From Haberlea rhodopensis (taxonomy: Eukaryota > Streptophyta > Magnoliopsida > Lamiales > Gesneriaceae), in assembly GCA_907163345.1 (NCBI GenBank), contig CAJQUN010000153.1, positions 1,178,001 to 1,242,000 on the forward strand: a DNA stretch of 64,000 nucleotides. Direction: 5' to 3'. This document shows positions 53,388-64,000 of this stretch, piece by piece; within the stretch, counting starts at the first letter, position 1, and the number at the start of each line of letters is the position of its first letter. The notes below the pieces were generated by a model that saw only the letters and a list, made by a program, of their open reading frames with translations, did not search any database and had not been told where the DNA came from. The position numbers and the translations under genes are program-made.

Positions 53388-55443
53388 TGTGATATCCCCG
53401 AAAAGATTATATGCACTTGGGCGTTAAGCATATTAAAATGGTAATCAATTGTGTTGATTAATTTGATATGAGAAAGGAATGACCTAATAATACATTTCCG
53501 GAGAGCATGTTATACATGTTGGGAAAATTGGGTATTACATGGTCTATTTGGTGATGGTTTATAATAATTTGTAAAGCATGTATTTAAGGGAAGTTTGTGA
53601 GTGCATTCTTAGGTAATGCTTTTAAATATCATGTTGGGGTATTTTATACATCATGCTCACTATTTGGGTACATGTTAATTTAAACCATAACCAATAAGCA
53701 TACCAATTGAATTAACCCCCACCTCTCATTCCACTATACTTTACATCACATCCCTTCCCATCACCTTTAAGTCAAACCACCCTCCATCTCTTCTCTTGCA
53801 AAGAAAAAGCTCCCATTTTCGTTCTGAAAAAGGAGGAAAAAGTAAAGGCTTTGAAAAGGAGTTATTTTGGGATTTCTTACAAGAAACTTGAAGCTCAAGT
53901 GGTAAGCTATCATTGTGGTAAAGTCTTGTTGAGTTTTTGTTGGGTTTGTAGCTTGTTTTTGGGGTAAAATGGGTGGATCTTATTCCATCATGTTGTTTAT
54001 GTTAGTAGATGTATTTTTAATGTTGTTTTGTGGTTAAATGTTGAGCATGGTGGTTGTTATTGGTTGTATATGAGTTTAGGTGTTGTTGGAAGCTCATACA
54101 TGGAGGATTTTCGATCGAACAGGACTGCTCGATCGATTGGAAATATGTCCCGATCGATCGAGCTGAGCAGAGTCCAAGCAAGGCGTGAAATGAGCTTACC
54201 GATCGATCGGTAATTTTGTTCCGATCGATCGGTGTGATGTCTCGATCGATCGATATAAAGCTTCGATCGGTCGGTGGAGGCAGAACATGAATGCCTATTT
54301 TACTTCACTTAGCAATCGATCGAGGCCTGGGGACCGATCGATCGCAAGGCATAAAATTGTGAAATTATGATTTAAGTCCTATTTGATGGTGTATATGGGA
54401 TTGGACTACTATTGGCTTCTAATATGGGTTTGTGTGAATGCGTAGAACCATCACAGGTGGCGACACAGCCAAGGAAGTAAAGTCCTACCAAATCCTATAT
54501 TTTTGAAAGGTACGTAAGCGACGTACGGGCACCCAACAGTAATATGTATTTATGCTTGTCTATTTGACACATTATTAATGCAAAGATGTGCATTAGGAGT
54601 ACAATACATGTTGTTATGCATTGTTGTTGCATATGTATGTGTGGAATAAAAGATGTGTATTCCACGAGTCACGGTTATCACAGTGAGGATTTTAATGCTT
54701 AAGCTTATACCGCTAAAAATGTGGAGCTGGAGGGGGGAGGCTCGCTTGCACATGGAGGCGAGGTATACCATACTAAGCGGGGAAGATGGTACCGCTTGTT
54801 ATGAAGTAATGAAGCGGGGAAGATGGTACCGCTCATTATTAAATAAATGAAGCAGGGAAGATGGTACCACTCATTATTAAGTAAAGAAGAAAGAAGCATT
54901 AAAATACACTGATGATAAACTGACTAAGGATTGAAGTAAAGAATTAAGAAGCGAAGATATGTCATGACATTTATTTAAGAAGCCATAATATCATATGTTG
55001 ACTTGATTATGAGTTATGGTACAGGGACAACCCTATTGGGCGTTTTGAAATGCATTGGAATGCAGGAAGTATTCTACGTTTATGATTTATGCATTTACGC
55101 TTTTTGTATTCATATTATGTTGAATATGAATAGCTATGTGCTCATCTGTTGGCGGTTGTCTTTGTAGGTGCATTTGACACGGAGAACCAGGGTCGGGGTT
55201 GATACGTTGAGCCTTAAGGAGTGCTACGGGATTAGCAGAAAAGAGATTTATTTTGAGTAGTTTCTACAAGTAGTAGAGTAAAGCTATAAATTGTACCTGT
55301 TGCTAGGAATATGTAAAATTCCTTTTGAACTTTTGGTACTGTAACTTAAGCTCAGGATATCAACACGACTTAACACTCTGATTAAGTATGGTTAGTTCTC
55401 TTAATTGCACCTTATAATATGTTTAAGATAACGGGGTCACACA
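53388..55443 (+). repeat. Gypsy-B 3' LTR (2,056 bp)
   Basis: Matches 46572-48626 and ends GGGGTCACACA. It is followed by the duplication AATAC (55444-55448), identical to 46567-46571, so gypsy-B is a complete 8,872-bp insertion into LARD-B. It has its own CGATCGATCG cluster (54112-54345). Confidence 0.95.
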
Positions 55444-55448
55444 AATAC

Positions 55449-55877
55449 CCCTCGCTTCGACATATCAGCGGCATCGAATAACCTCGCTCAAATGCGACAT
55501 GCGGCAATACCCTCGCTTTAACATTTGGCGGCAAATATTCTTTCCTTGCTACGATATGACAGCGGCAAGTATTCTATCATCGCGGCAAGTGACTGCGGCA
55601 AAGCATTTAAAATCATCACTCATCCATAACAACGACTCATGTGATATTCACCAAGCATTCCGTCTATACCTACAACACAATGCATATTCCATATCCCAAT
55701 ATACATCACCATGAGTGTATATTAATGCACATCGCTTCAAATGTGACATGCGGCAACACCCTCGCTTCAACATTTAGCGGCAAAGCCGTAAAATCATCAC
55801 TCCAATATATACAATCACAATGAGTGTATTTTAATGCACCTCGCTCAAATGTGACATGCCGCAATACCCTCGCTTCT
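55449..55877 (-). mobile_element. LARD-B internal domain, 5' end
   Basis: Continuation of LARD-B beyond gypsy-B: CCCTCGCTTCGACATATCAG and several CTCGCTTCAACATTTAGCGG / ATGCGACATGCGGCAATA repeats. The primer-binding site that should lie beside the LTR is not present; the junction at 55878 lacks it together with the last ~36 bp of the LTR. Confidence 0.7.
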
Positions 55878-58182
55878 ATCCAAGCATTTAGTGCATGTAA
55901 TCATATATGTAGGGGAAAACACACTTGTCACCATAGCAAATCATGCCAATAATAAATTCTTTACATTATTCCATATAATGTCTAGTTTCCCCCAACCAAG
56001 TCCACATACATATCATGCACTATTATAATACACTAACATGTTATCAGTTCATTTAGCAATTCAATAAATAATTGCATGCAACTCATAAATGAAGAGAGAA
56101 AGGCCCTCGCCTTATTATACATACTATATACACATAAGAGTGCTCATATGCGAGCATCAAATAGGTATATGTGTATCAAATGTATAAAACACGGTGCTCA
56201 ATACCGTCATTGGTACTTCAATCCCTGGAAGCACCTCCATCTCATAGCTAGAAATCAACTCAAAGCCATCGATGTACCTAATCACCTTCCCCAACAGAGA
56301 CAACCCCCAACGGGGTGAGCATACCAATACCACCAAACCGATAATCATAATAATACAATTCATAATTTAAAATGTAAATGCTATGAAATATAAAAGATGC
56401 CACCATCAAATTCCCGATAGTTAGTTAATCATTACGTTGATTAACAAATCCGTATGCCACGTACCGATATCGTAATCAGTAATATCAAATCATTAACAAT
56501 GATTACATATATTCCGTATATCTCACTTATGGTTTCGTAGTTCCATTTCATCGCTCGCTCTACAATAGCAGCATTTTATTTCACGCATGCTCAGCAGCAG
56601 TGGCGTCATAACCGATGTTCGCTCAAATGCGACAACATACAATCATTCCTCGCTCAAAAGCGGCACCATTTAATTCCCAATGCATATATATTCATTTATA
56701 GCAATTACCATAAACCATGCATTCCAATAACCGTTTATTGCTAATACCATATACCATGCATTCCCATATACATTTATTGCAATATAGTGTACCATGCACT
56801 CAACAATTGCAAACATAATAAAGGGCTATGCTCGTACGTCATACGTACCTTATAATTTCGTAGTTCGAGTCCAACCTTGCCTGAGTCCCATGACCCGATG
56901 AATTATGTGCTAACATGCAAATAACTCTCAATTAAACATATGCATGCAATCACGTGCCTAAGCACGTTTACAACATCCAAACTTATCCTCCATCCGTGAC
57001 GATTACCAAAATAAAAGTCCCCCGGCTAAGCATGCATAATACCCAAAATATTCCATTTTATAAGTTAAAATGATAGCCCAAAACTCAACCGAGCATTCCG
57101 TTTTATCAAACTTTGGCTCCAACCAATCCATTTTAAAAGTATAGCATTCTCATTGGAATGTAGACATTGCCCCGGAAATCGGCTATTCAAACCCCGATTT
57201 CAAAATCCTGACATTTACCAAAATTTTTGAAAAAAAACAACATCCTTCGGGCGGCGATCGATCGCCGATTTTATCGCGATCGATCGCCCCTGAACAGTGG
57301 GCAACAACGCCTTATCGCGATCGATCACGAGTCTCCGCGATCGATCGCCAACCCGCTCACGATCGATCGCCGAGACCTTGCGATCGATCGCCATCACTGT
57401 TTGTCTTCAACAAATTTTCAGCTACTCGTCGCTATCGATCGACCCTCCTCGGCGATCGATCGCGACCTGCGATTTTCAGAAAAACTCGAGCTTCCAAGGT
57501 GTTTTTGACACCCAAACTCAAAACCAACAACCCTAAATTCCTCAACACCTCCAATACACCAATAAAACTCAATAAAAACTCTAAAAAAAACATTTTAGAT
57601 TTTTAACCAAAACCCCCAATTCTCAAATCCAACCAAATACTTAACCAACAAGCACAATACCATAATCAAATCGAAGCTAAAGGTGAGGAGAAGAAGATTA
57701 TCAGCTTTTCTTCAAGAAATCGAGCTCCCAAGACGAGCCCCCATAGATTTGTTCCCAAGAGAAAAGAGTGGAAAGGTTTGGGGTGAGAGAGAGGCGTGAG
57801 GGAGAGGAGAGAGGGAAGAGATTCCGTACAATGACGGAATACCGAGTCCATTTGGTATATATAGCACCAAGACTCCAAAATACCAATGCTTTCACAACTA
57901 CATTATGATTCATTAAAAATCATCTGTTTTCAATAAATATCTCCTCACTCAAATTCCATCACCAGCCCCAGTACAAAGTACTCCGGACTTCAGATTCCAT
58001 CAAAAACCAAATTCCAAGGTGATGAGAATACAATCTCATCCATCGGATCTAACGACTCCAAAAACCGGATTTTAAAATCCCCGGAATCCCAAAATCGTAA
58101 TTAATTCATAATTGCCACAACTAAAATCCATTAAAGATTATTACCACACCGGGATTAACACCATTAATCCCCGGGCATCACA
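55878..58182 (-). repeat. LARD-B 5' LTR (2,305 bp, inner end deleted)
   Basis: On the - strand it begins TGTGATGCCCGGGGATTAAT at 58182 and stops at CCAAGCATTTAGTGC's complement, about 36 bp short of the TTACA end seen in the 3' LTR. Duplication ATCTA follows on the + strand (58183-58187), matching 41040-41044. It contains the CGATCGATCG cluster (57253-57464). Confidence 0.9.
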
Positions 58183-61100
58183 ATCTATATCAATCATATA
58201 TCAAGGGTAAAGGAAAAGAGAAAGAAACTAATTTTACTAATTTTAGCAACATTGTGGATCGTGAAAGTGATCCAAGGGATCCAATGGACTTTACTCATTT
58301 AGATGTTGCTGATTTCTTTATTGAGCCAAGTGGAGAAATTAATGGGATTTCATTTTATGGTGATGATGCTCGTGATGGCAACATAAAGATCAAAGATGAT
58401 TGATATGATGTTGAATCTATGTTTAAATAGTTTGTTACGTGTTTTAATTAAGTCCCTGGTTTGTTATGTTTTAAATTTCTAAGTCAAATTTGTAATATGT
58501 CTAGTCTCCGGTTTGTCATGTTTCTAAGTCTTGAGTATATTAGCTTTAAATTAATATATTAATTTATCATTTTCTTCACTTTGTTTATTTTGTTTATAGA
58601 ATGATGGAAAATATTAATGCTGAAAGTAACTCAAGTGAAAGGTGGAGATATTTGTTTGGTTGACAGTTGAACAACGCACACAATTCTTCGAGATCAGAAA
58701 TATTTCTCGAATTTCAAAATGGCAAAAGCAAATGTTAGTACAATTTTCGGTACTGCAAAATTAATTGAGGGCTCTGGAAGAACAAACATAATATTGCCTG
58801 GCGGAACAAATATTTTAATAAAAGAGGCATTATACTCTAGTAAATCCAACAGAAATTTATTGAGTTTTAAAGACATACATGGATTTCATATCGAGACTAT
58901 GAGTGAGGGGAATATAGAATATCTTTATATTTCATCCATCATTTCATGCCATAAGCATATAAAAGAAAAACTCCCAGTTTTCTTATCGGGGATTTCATTA
59001 TGCGACCATAAGTGCCACATAATCAAATATTGTGATGAACCGGAAGTTCAATGATCCAAACATTTTTATGCTTTGGCATGATCGACTTGGTCACCCAGGA
59101 TCAATCATGATGCGTCGAATAATTAGAAACACACATGGACACCCTCTAAAGAACCAGAAGATTCTTTTACCTCATGAATGTGTATGCGTTGCCTGCTCAC
59201 AAGGGAAATTAATTATAAGACCATCTCCAATGAAAAGAAATAATGAGGCCCCTACATTCTTGCAAAGAATTCAAGGGGATATTTTGGACCCCATTGATCC
59301 ACCTTGTGGACCATTTAGTTATTTTATGGTTCTTATAGACGCATCATCGAGATTGTCAAATGTTAGTCTACTGTCAACACGTAGCATTGGTTTTGCCAAA
59401 CTTCTTGCCCAGATTATAAGATTGAGGGTACAATTTCTTGATTATCCAATCAAGTCTATTCGTCTTGACAATGCCAGTGAATTTACATCTCAATCATTTA
59501 ACGATTATTGCATGTCAATTGGTATTGATGTTGAACATTCAGTTGCACATGTAAATATTCAAAATGGGCTTGCGGAGTCTTTTATAAAGAGATTGCAACT
59601 ATTTACGAGACCTTTAATTTAAAGGCAAATTTATCCACTTCTATTTGGGGACATGCAATATTACATGCTGCTGTATTGGTGCAAGTTAGGCCACTTCATA
59701 TAATCAGTATTCACCATTCAACTTATTTTTGGCCAGCAGCCCGATGTTTCTCACAAAATTTTTTGGTAGTGCGGTTTATGTTCCCATTTCTCCACCTCAC
59801 CGAACAAAGACTGGTCCACAACGACGACTTGGGATTTATGTTGGTTTGATTCCCGATCTATAATTAGATATATTGAGCCCCTGACAGGTGATTTGTTTAA
59901 AGCAAGGTTTGCGGATTGCCATTTTGATGAGACAGTTTTCCCACCGTTAGGGGGAGGAAAATTGTTGCTTCCCGTTGAACGGAAAAAAATCTCATGGTAT
60001 GTACCATCTTTGTCTCATCTTGATCATCGCACAAATCAGTGTGAGCAAGAAGTGAAAAGGATATTCGATTTACAAAATATTGCAAACCGGTTGCCAGATG
60101 CATTTACTGATATAAAGAAAGTAACAAATCTCATATACTGGCTATAAACACACCCGCACGTGTTGATGTACCCGAAGGACAAACTGATGCACACTAAAAC
60201 CACGCATGAAGCGTGGACGCCTTGCTGGCGTAAAAGATAAGAGCCCCCGTAAGAAAAGGCTACAAGAAATAAATGTTCCTGAAGAGAAAATAGTTTCAAA
60301 GCAAGAAAGTGCTATGTAAAAATTGACTGATCAGTCTAAGGTTGATGAACCAAATGCTCCTGAAGAGACACATGAGGAAGAATACACATATGAAGAGATC
60401 TCTGTGAATTATCTAAGCACAAGAGAAAATTGGGATATAAAGAAAGACATTATGAATAATATTTTCATTTATAAGGTCGCACTAGATATTGTAAATGAGG
60501 ATCCAGAACAAAAATCTGTTGAAGATGATTGGCCAAAGTGGAAAGATGGTATTCAAGCCGAGTTAGAGTCCTTAGAAATCTTGAAGTATTTGGACCAGTA
60601 GTCCAAACACCTAAAGATGTGAAACCTGTTGGATACAAATGGGTGTTTGTCCGGAAACGCAATGAAGAAAATGAAATTGTGAGATATAAGGCACGTCTTG
60701 TTGTACAAGGTTTCTCCAGAGACCTGGAATTGACTATGAGGAAACGTATTCCCCTATGAACAACGTAATCATGTTACGGTATTTAATCAATTTGGCAGTC
60801 ACAGAGAGACTTGATATGCATCTTATGGATGTTGTTACTGCATATCTCTATGGGTCATTGTATTTACATGAAAATCCCAGAAGGATTCAAAATGCCTGAA
60901 GCATATAACCAGAAGTCTCATGGTTTATTTTCGATTAAGCTGCAACGATCCTTGTACGGATTGAAACAGTCTGGAAGAATGTGGTATAAACGTCTTAGTG
61001 AATACCCCGTTAAAGAATGATATATAAATAACATAATTTGTCCAAGTGTTTTCATCAAAAGATTTGAAAGTGGATTTACCATTATTGCGGTACATGTGGA

Positions 61101-61633
61101 TTACCTAAATCTTGTGGGGACTCCCGAAGAGCTCACAAAGACATCTAATTATTTGATGAAATAATTTGAGATGAAAAATCTTGGTAAGACAAAATTTTGT
61201 CTCGGCTTGTAGATCGAACATTTGTCAGATGGAATCTTTATCCATCAATCAACATATACAGTAAAGATTCTTAAATGATTTTATATGGATAAAGTTCATT
61301 CATTAAGTAACCCAATGGTTGTTCGTTCACTGGACATAAAGAAAGATCATTTCCGTCCTCGAGAAGAAAATGAAGAATTACTAGGTGTTGAAGTACCTTA
61401 TCTTAGTGCATTGGAGCTTTAATGTATCTTGCAAATTGTACCAGACCTGATATAGCTTTTCGGTCAACTTATTGGCAAGATATAGCTCCGCACCAACACG
61501 AAAGCATTGGTATGACATAAAACATGTCACATGTTATCTTCCCGGAACAACTGATATGTGTTTGTTTTACTCAAATAATTCTGAACCACAATTAGTGAGT
61601 TATGCTGCAGCTGTTTATCTTTCTGACCCACAT
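58183..61633 (+). pseudogene. Copia5 pol, continued (broken)
   Basis: Continues gag from 41044: DLYQSYIKGKGKEKETNFTNF... Then come a protease whose catalytic DSG reads DS-stop (LVDS*TTHTILRDQKYF, about 58660), pre-integrase LWHDRLGHPGSIMMRR...CVACSQGK (59062-59200), and integrase GDILDPIDPP, RLDNASEF and NGLAESFIKRL. A damaged stretch follows, then reverse transcriptase (GYKWVFVRKRNEENEIVRYKARLVVQGF; KLQRSLYGLKQSGRMWYKRL), where the YVDDL box reads HVDYLNL, losing a catalytic Asp (about 61087-61105). RNase H ends at YLSDPH (61630), where LARD-C inserted. Confidence 0.9.
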
Positions 61634-64000
61634 TGTGATGCCCGGGGATTAATGGTGTTAACCACGATGTGGTAATAATCCTTAATGGATTTTTAATTGT
61701 GGCAATTAGGAATTAATTGCGGTTTTGGGTCTCCCGAGGTTGTTAAATCGGGCATTTGGGATCGTTGGACCCAAAGGTTGAGATTGTATTCTCATTTTGG
61801 TGGAAAACCTATGAGTTGGGTTTTTGGTGGGACTTGGAGTCCGGGGTGCTTTATGTTGGGGCTGGTATGGGGATTTGATATTGGAGAGAGAGTTTTTGGA
61901 AACAGATTATTTTTAATGAATCATGATGTATTTGTGAAGGTATTGGTATGTTGTGGCTTTTTGCTATATATACCAGATGGACTCGGGATTCCGTCATTTT
62001 TCCAGGAATCATCTCTCTCTCATCGCTCTCTTCCCTTTCTCTCTCCCCCTTTACCCCAAAACCCTTCCCCTCCTTTTCCCCTTCAACAAAATCGTTGGGA
62101 ACACGATTTAGGGGCCAGATTTCTTGAAGAAAAGCTGGTAATCTCATTCTCCTCTCTTTTAGCTTCGATTTGATAGTAGTGTGGTAGTTTTTGGTTGAGA
62201 TTTTGGTGGGTTTTGAAATTTGGGATTTTTGGTTGGAAAATCCAAAGTTGAGTTTTTGAAGTTTTTATGGGTTTTAAATGTTGTATTTGAGGTGTTGAGG
62301 TTGTATGGGGTGTTGGTTTAGAGTTTGGGTGTGAAAAACACCATTGAAGCTCGAAATTTTTGGAAACCCGCAGGTCGCGATCGATCGGCGCCAAGGATCG
62401 ATCGCGGCTTGGCGCCGATTGATCGCGACATGTTATTGATTTTGGAAGACGGTGAATAGTAGCGGCGATCGATCGCGAAGAGGGGGCGATCGATCGCGGG
62501 GGACTCGGCGATCGATTGCAAGATTTAGCGATCTATCGCGGCGTGTTTTTATCTCGGGCAGTAGACTTGCTCGATCGATCGCGCCTGATGGGCGATCGAT
62601 CGCGGCCCTGTCCCCTTTGATTTTTTGGAATTTTGAAAAATGTCAGGATTTTGGAATCGAGGTTTAAAGGGGATGTTTCAGGGGCAATGTCTACATTCTA
62701 ATAGGAATGCTTTACTTTTAAAATAGTTTGGTTGGATCCAAAATTTAATAAAATGAAATTCTCGGGTGAGTTTTTGGCAATCTTTTATACATATAAAATT
62801 GAATATTTTGGGTATTATGCATGCTTAGCCGAGGGGCTTTTATTTTGGTAATCGTCATGGATTGACGATATGTTTGGGGTTTAAGAACGTGCTTGGGCAC
62901 GTGGTTGCATGCTTGTGTTTAATTGTGAACTATTTATGTGTTAGCACATAATTCATCGGGTCGTGGGACTCAAGTGAAGTCGGACTTGAACTACGGCATT
63001 ATAATGTACGTGTAACGTACGAGCATGACCTTAATTATATTATTGCAATTGTTGTGCATGAGATAGATGATTGGTAAGGGTTAGTAGTCGATACATAATA
63101 TATGGTGTCTTGCAATAATTGGTTAATGAAAACGGGACTGGGTGTGTGATATTGGTCGATCTTATGTATTGTTTGGTGCCGCTTTGGAGCGAGCAATTAT
63201 CGAGATGTGGTCGCTATGGAGCGAACATCGGTAAGTGATGCCGATACTTTTGAGTGAGCGAGGAAATGTGGCTTTGACTAGATATCTAGGATCTCTGTAT
63301 TTATGTCCCTATTGATATTGAATTGGAACAGGGACATAGTTAATCAGTATAATGATTAACTGGATATTTGGAATTTGATGATTTTGGTTGTTTTGAGAAT
63401 AGGGACAATACTGTGGGATCCCGGATGAGGATGATACCATCCAGGGAGTATCATTTATTTTCATGGCATTTACATTTTGTAAATTATGAATTGTAATATT
63501 ATGATTATTGGATTAGTGGGATTGGTATGCTCACCCCGTGTGGGGGCTGTCTCTGTTGGGGCAGGTGAAACATGTGCTATGGTAGCTCTGGAGCTGTGAT
63601 CGAGCTATGAATTGGAGGTGATTCCAGGATCGAGACACCGGAGCTCATGTGAAGCTGGATATTGTGTATGCCCTTTTTATATATTACGTACACATAGGTT
63701 TATTCGATGCTCGTGTGTGAGCAATATGTGCATATGTGTTGTATAAAGATGCATGGGCCTTTCTCTTTTCATTATATGTGTGAGCAATCAACTAGGGAAT
63801 TGCTAGATGAATTGAGATTGTGATTAGTGTATTACATAGGTGCATGATGTGTTAAATGGTCTTAATTTGGGAAATCGGATATTGCATGGATTGGAATAGA
63901 TGAAGCAAGAAAATTTTATAGGTGATATTGTGTGCCACGTTTACATGTAGTTTCCCTTTACACGTGATTGAATGCACCAAATGCATGGCTTAATGCACTA
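61634..64000 (+). repeat. LARD-C LTR (runs off the window)
   Basis: Begins TGTGATGCCCGGGGATTAAT after CACAT. It has TATATATA at 61965-61972, a pyrimidine-rich leader (62018-62080) and the CGATCGATCG cluster (62376-62604), and still lacks its last few dozen bases at 64000. It may be a 5' LTR or a solo LTR. It is inserted in the copia5 RNase H. Confidence 0.9.

Overview
The window looks like nuclear DNA of a flowering plant, probably a eudicot. It holds one intact host gene, with introns and a plant-specific protein family. Almost everything else is LTR retrotransposons (Ty1/copia and Ty3/gypsy), TRIMs, MITE-like elements and minisatellites. I saw no bacterial, organellar or viral gene, and no tRNA or rRNA gene.

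The host gene is SIP1, a small basic intrinsic protein (aquaporin family). It lies on the + strand in three exons (21211-21507, 22778-23050, 36192-36347) and encodes 241 aa. Intron 2 is about 13.1 kb because a gypsy element (gypsy-A, 24069-34975, target duplication GTTTT) landed in it. Gypsy-A then took in a TRIM and parts of three copia elements. A Harbinger-type MITE ends 222 bp before the start codon, a hAT-like MITE lies in intron 2, and a 1,779-bp Mutator-like perfect-hairpin element sits 0.8 kb downstream.

Layout. 1-4637: the 3' part of a non-coding LTR element (LARD-A) with a 2.35-kb LTR. 4638-8402: an internally deleted Sirevirus-like element. 8403-8960: a LARD-like LTR fragment. 9352-15749: a broken Sirevirus-like copia on the - strand (copia4), split by a 1,464-bp solo LTR. 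15750-19412: a 44-bp minisatellite in inverted arms, holding a complete 342-bp TRIM. 19710-20988: MITE. 21147-36347: SIP1 with its nested insertions. 37177-38955: Mutator-like foldback. 39684-61633: a copia (copia5) split by LARD-B (41045-58182, duplication ATCTA), which is itself split by a Tekay/chromovirus-like gypsy-B (46572-55443, duplication AATAC). 61634-64000: LTR of LARD-C, running off the end.

The most unusual signal is in the non-coding interior of the LARD family (1-2290, with a second copy on the other strand at about 43430-45990). It reads as a nearly continuous string of small hairpins, stems of 5-9 bp every 30-45 bp. The pairing is kept between the two diverged copies, with several paired (compensatory) changes. 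The LARD LTRs and the gypsy-B LTRs also share a cluster of about eight CGATCGATCG palindromes in what should be the transcribed leader. I infer that LARDs are non-autonomous partners of a gypsy-B-like element, and that structured RNA is what their interior encodes.

All retroelement reading frames are broken. The only protein gene I would call functional is SIP1. Positions are hand-derived from the printed sequence and may be off by a few bases where no target duplication fixes them.
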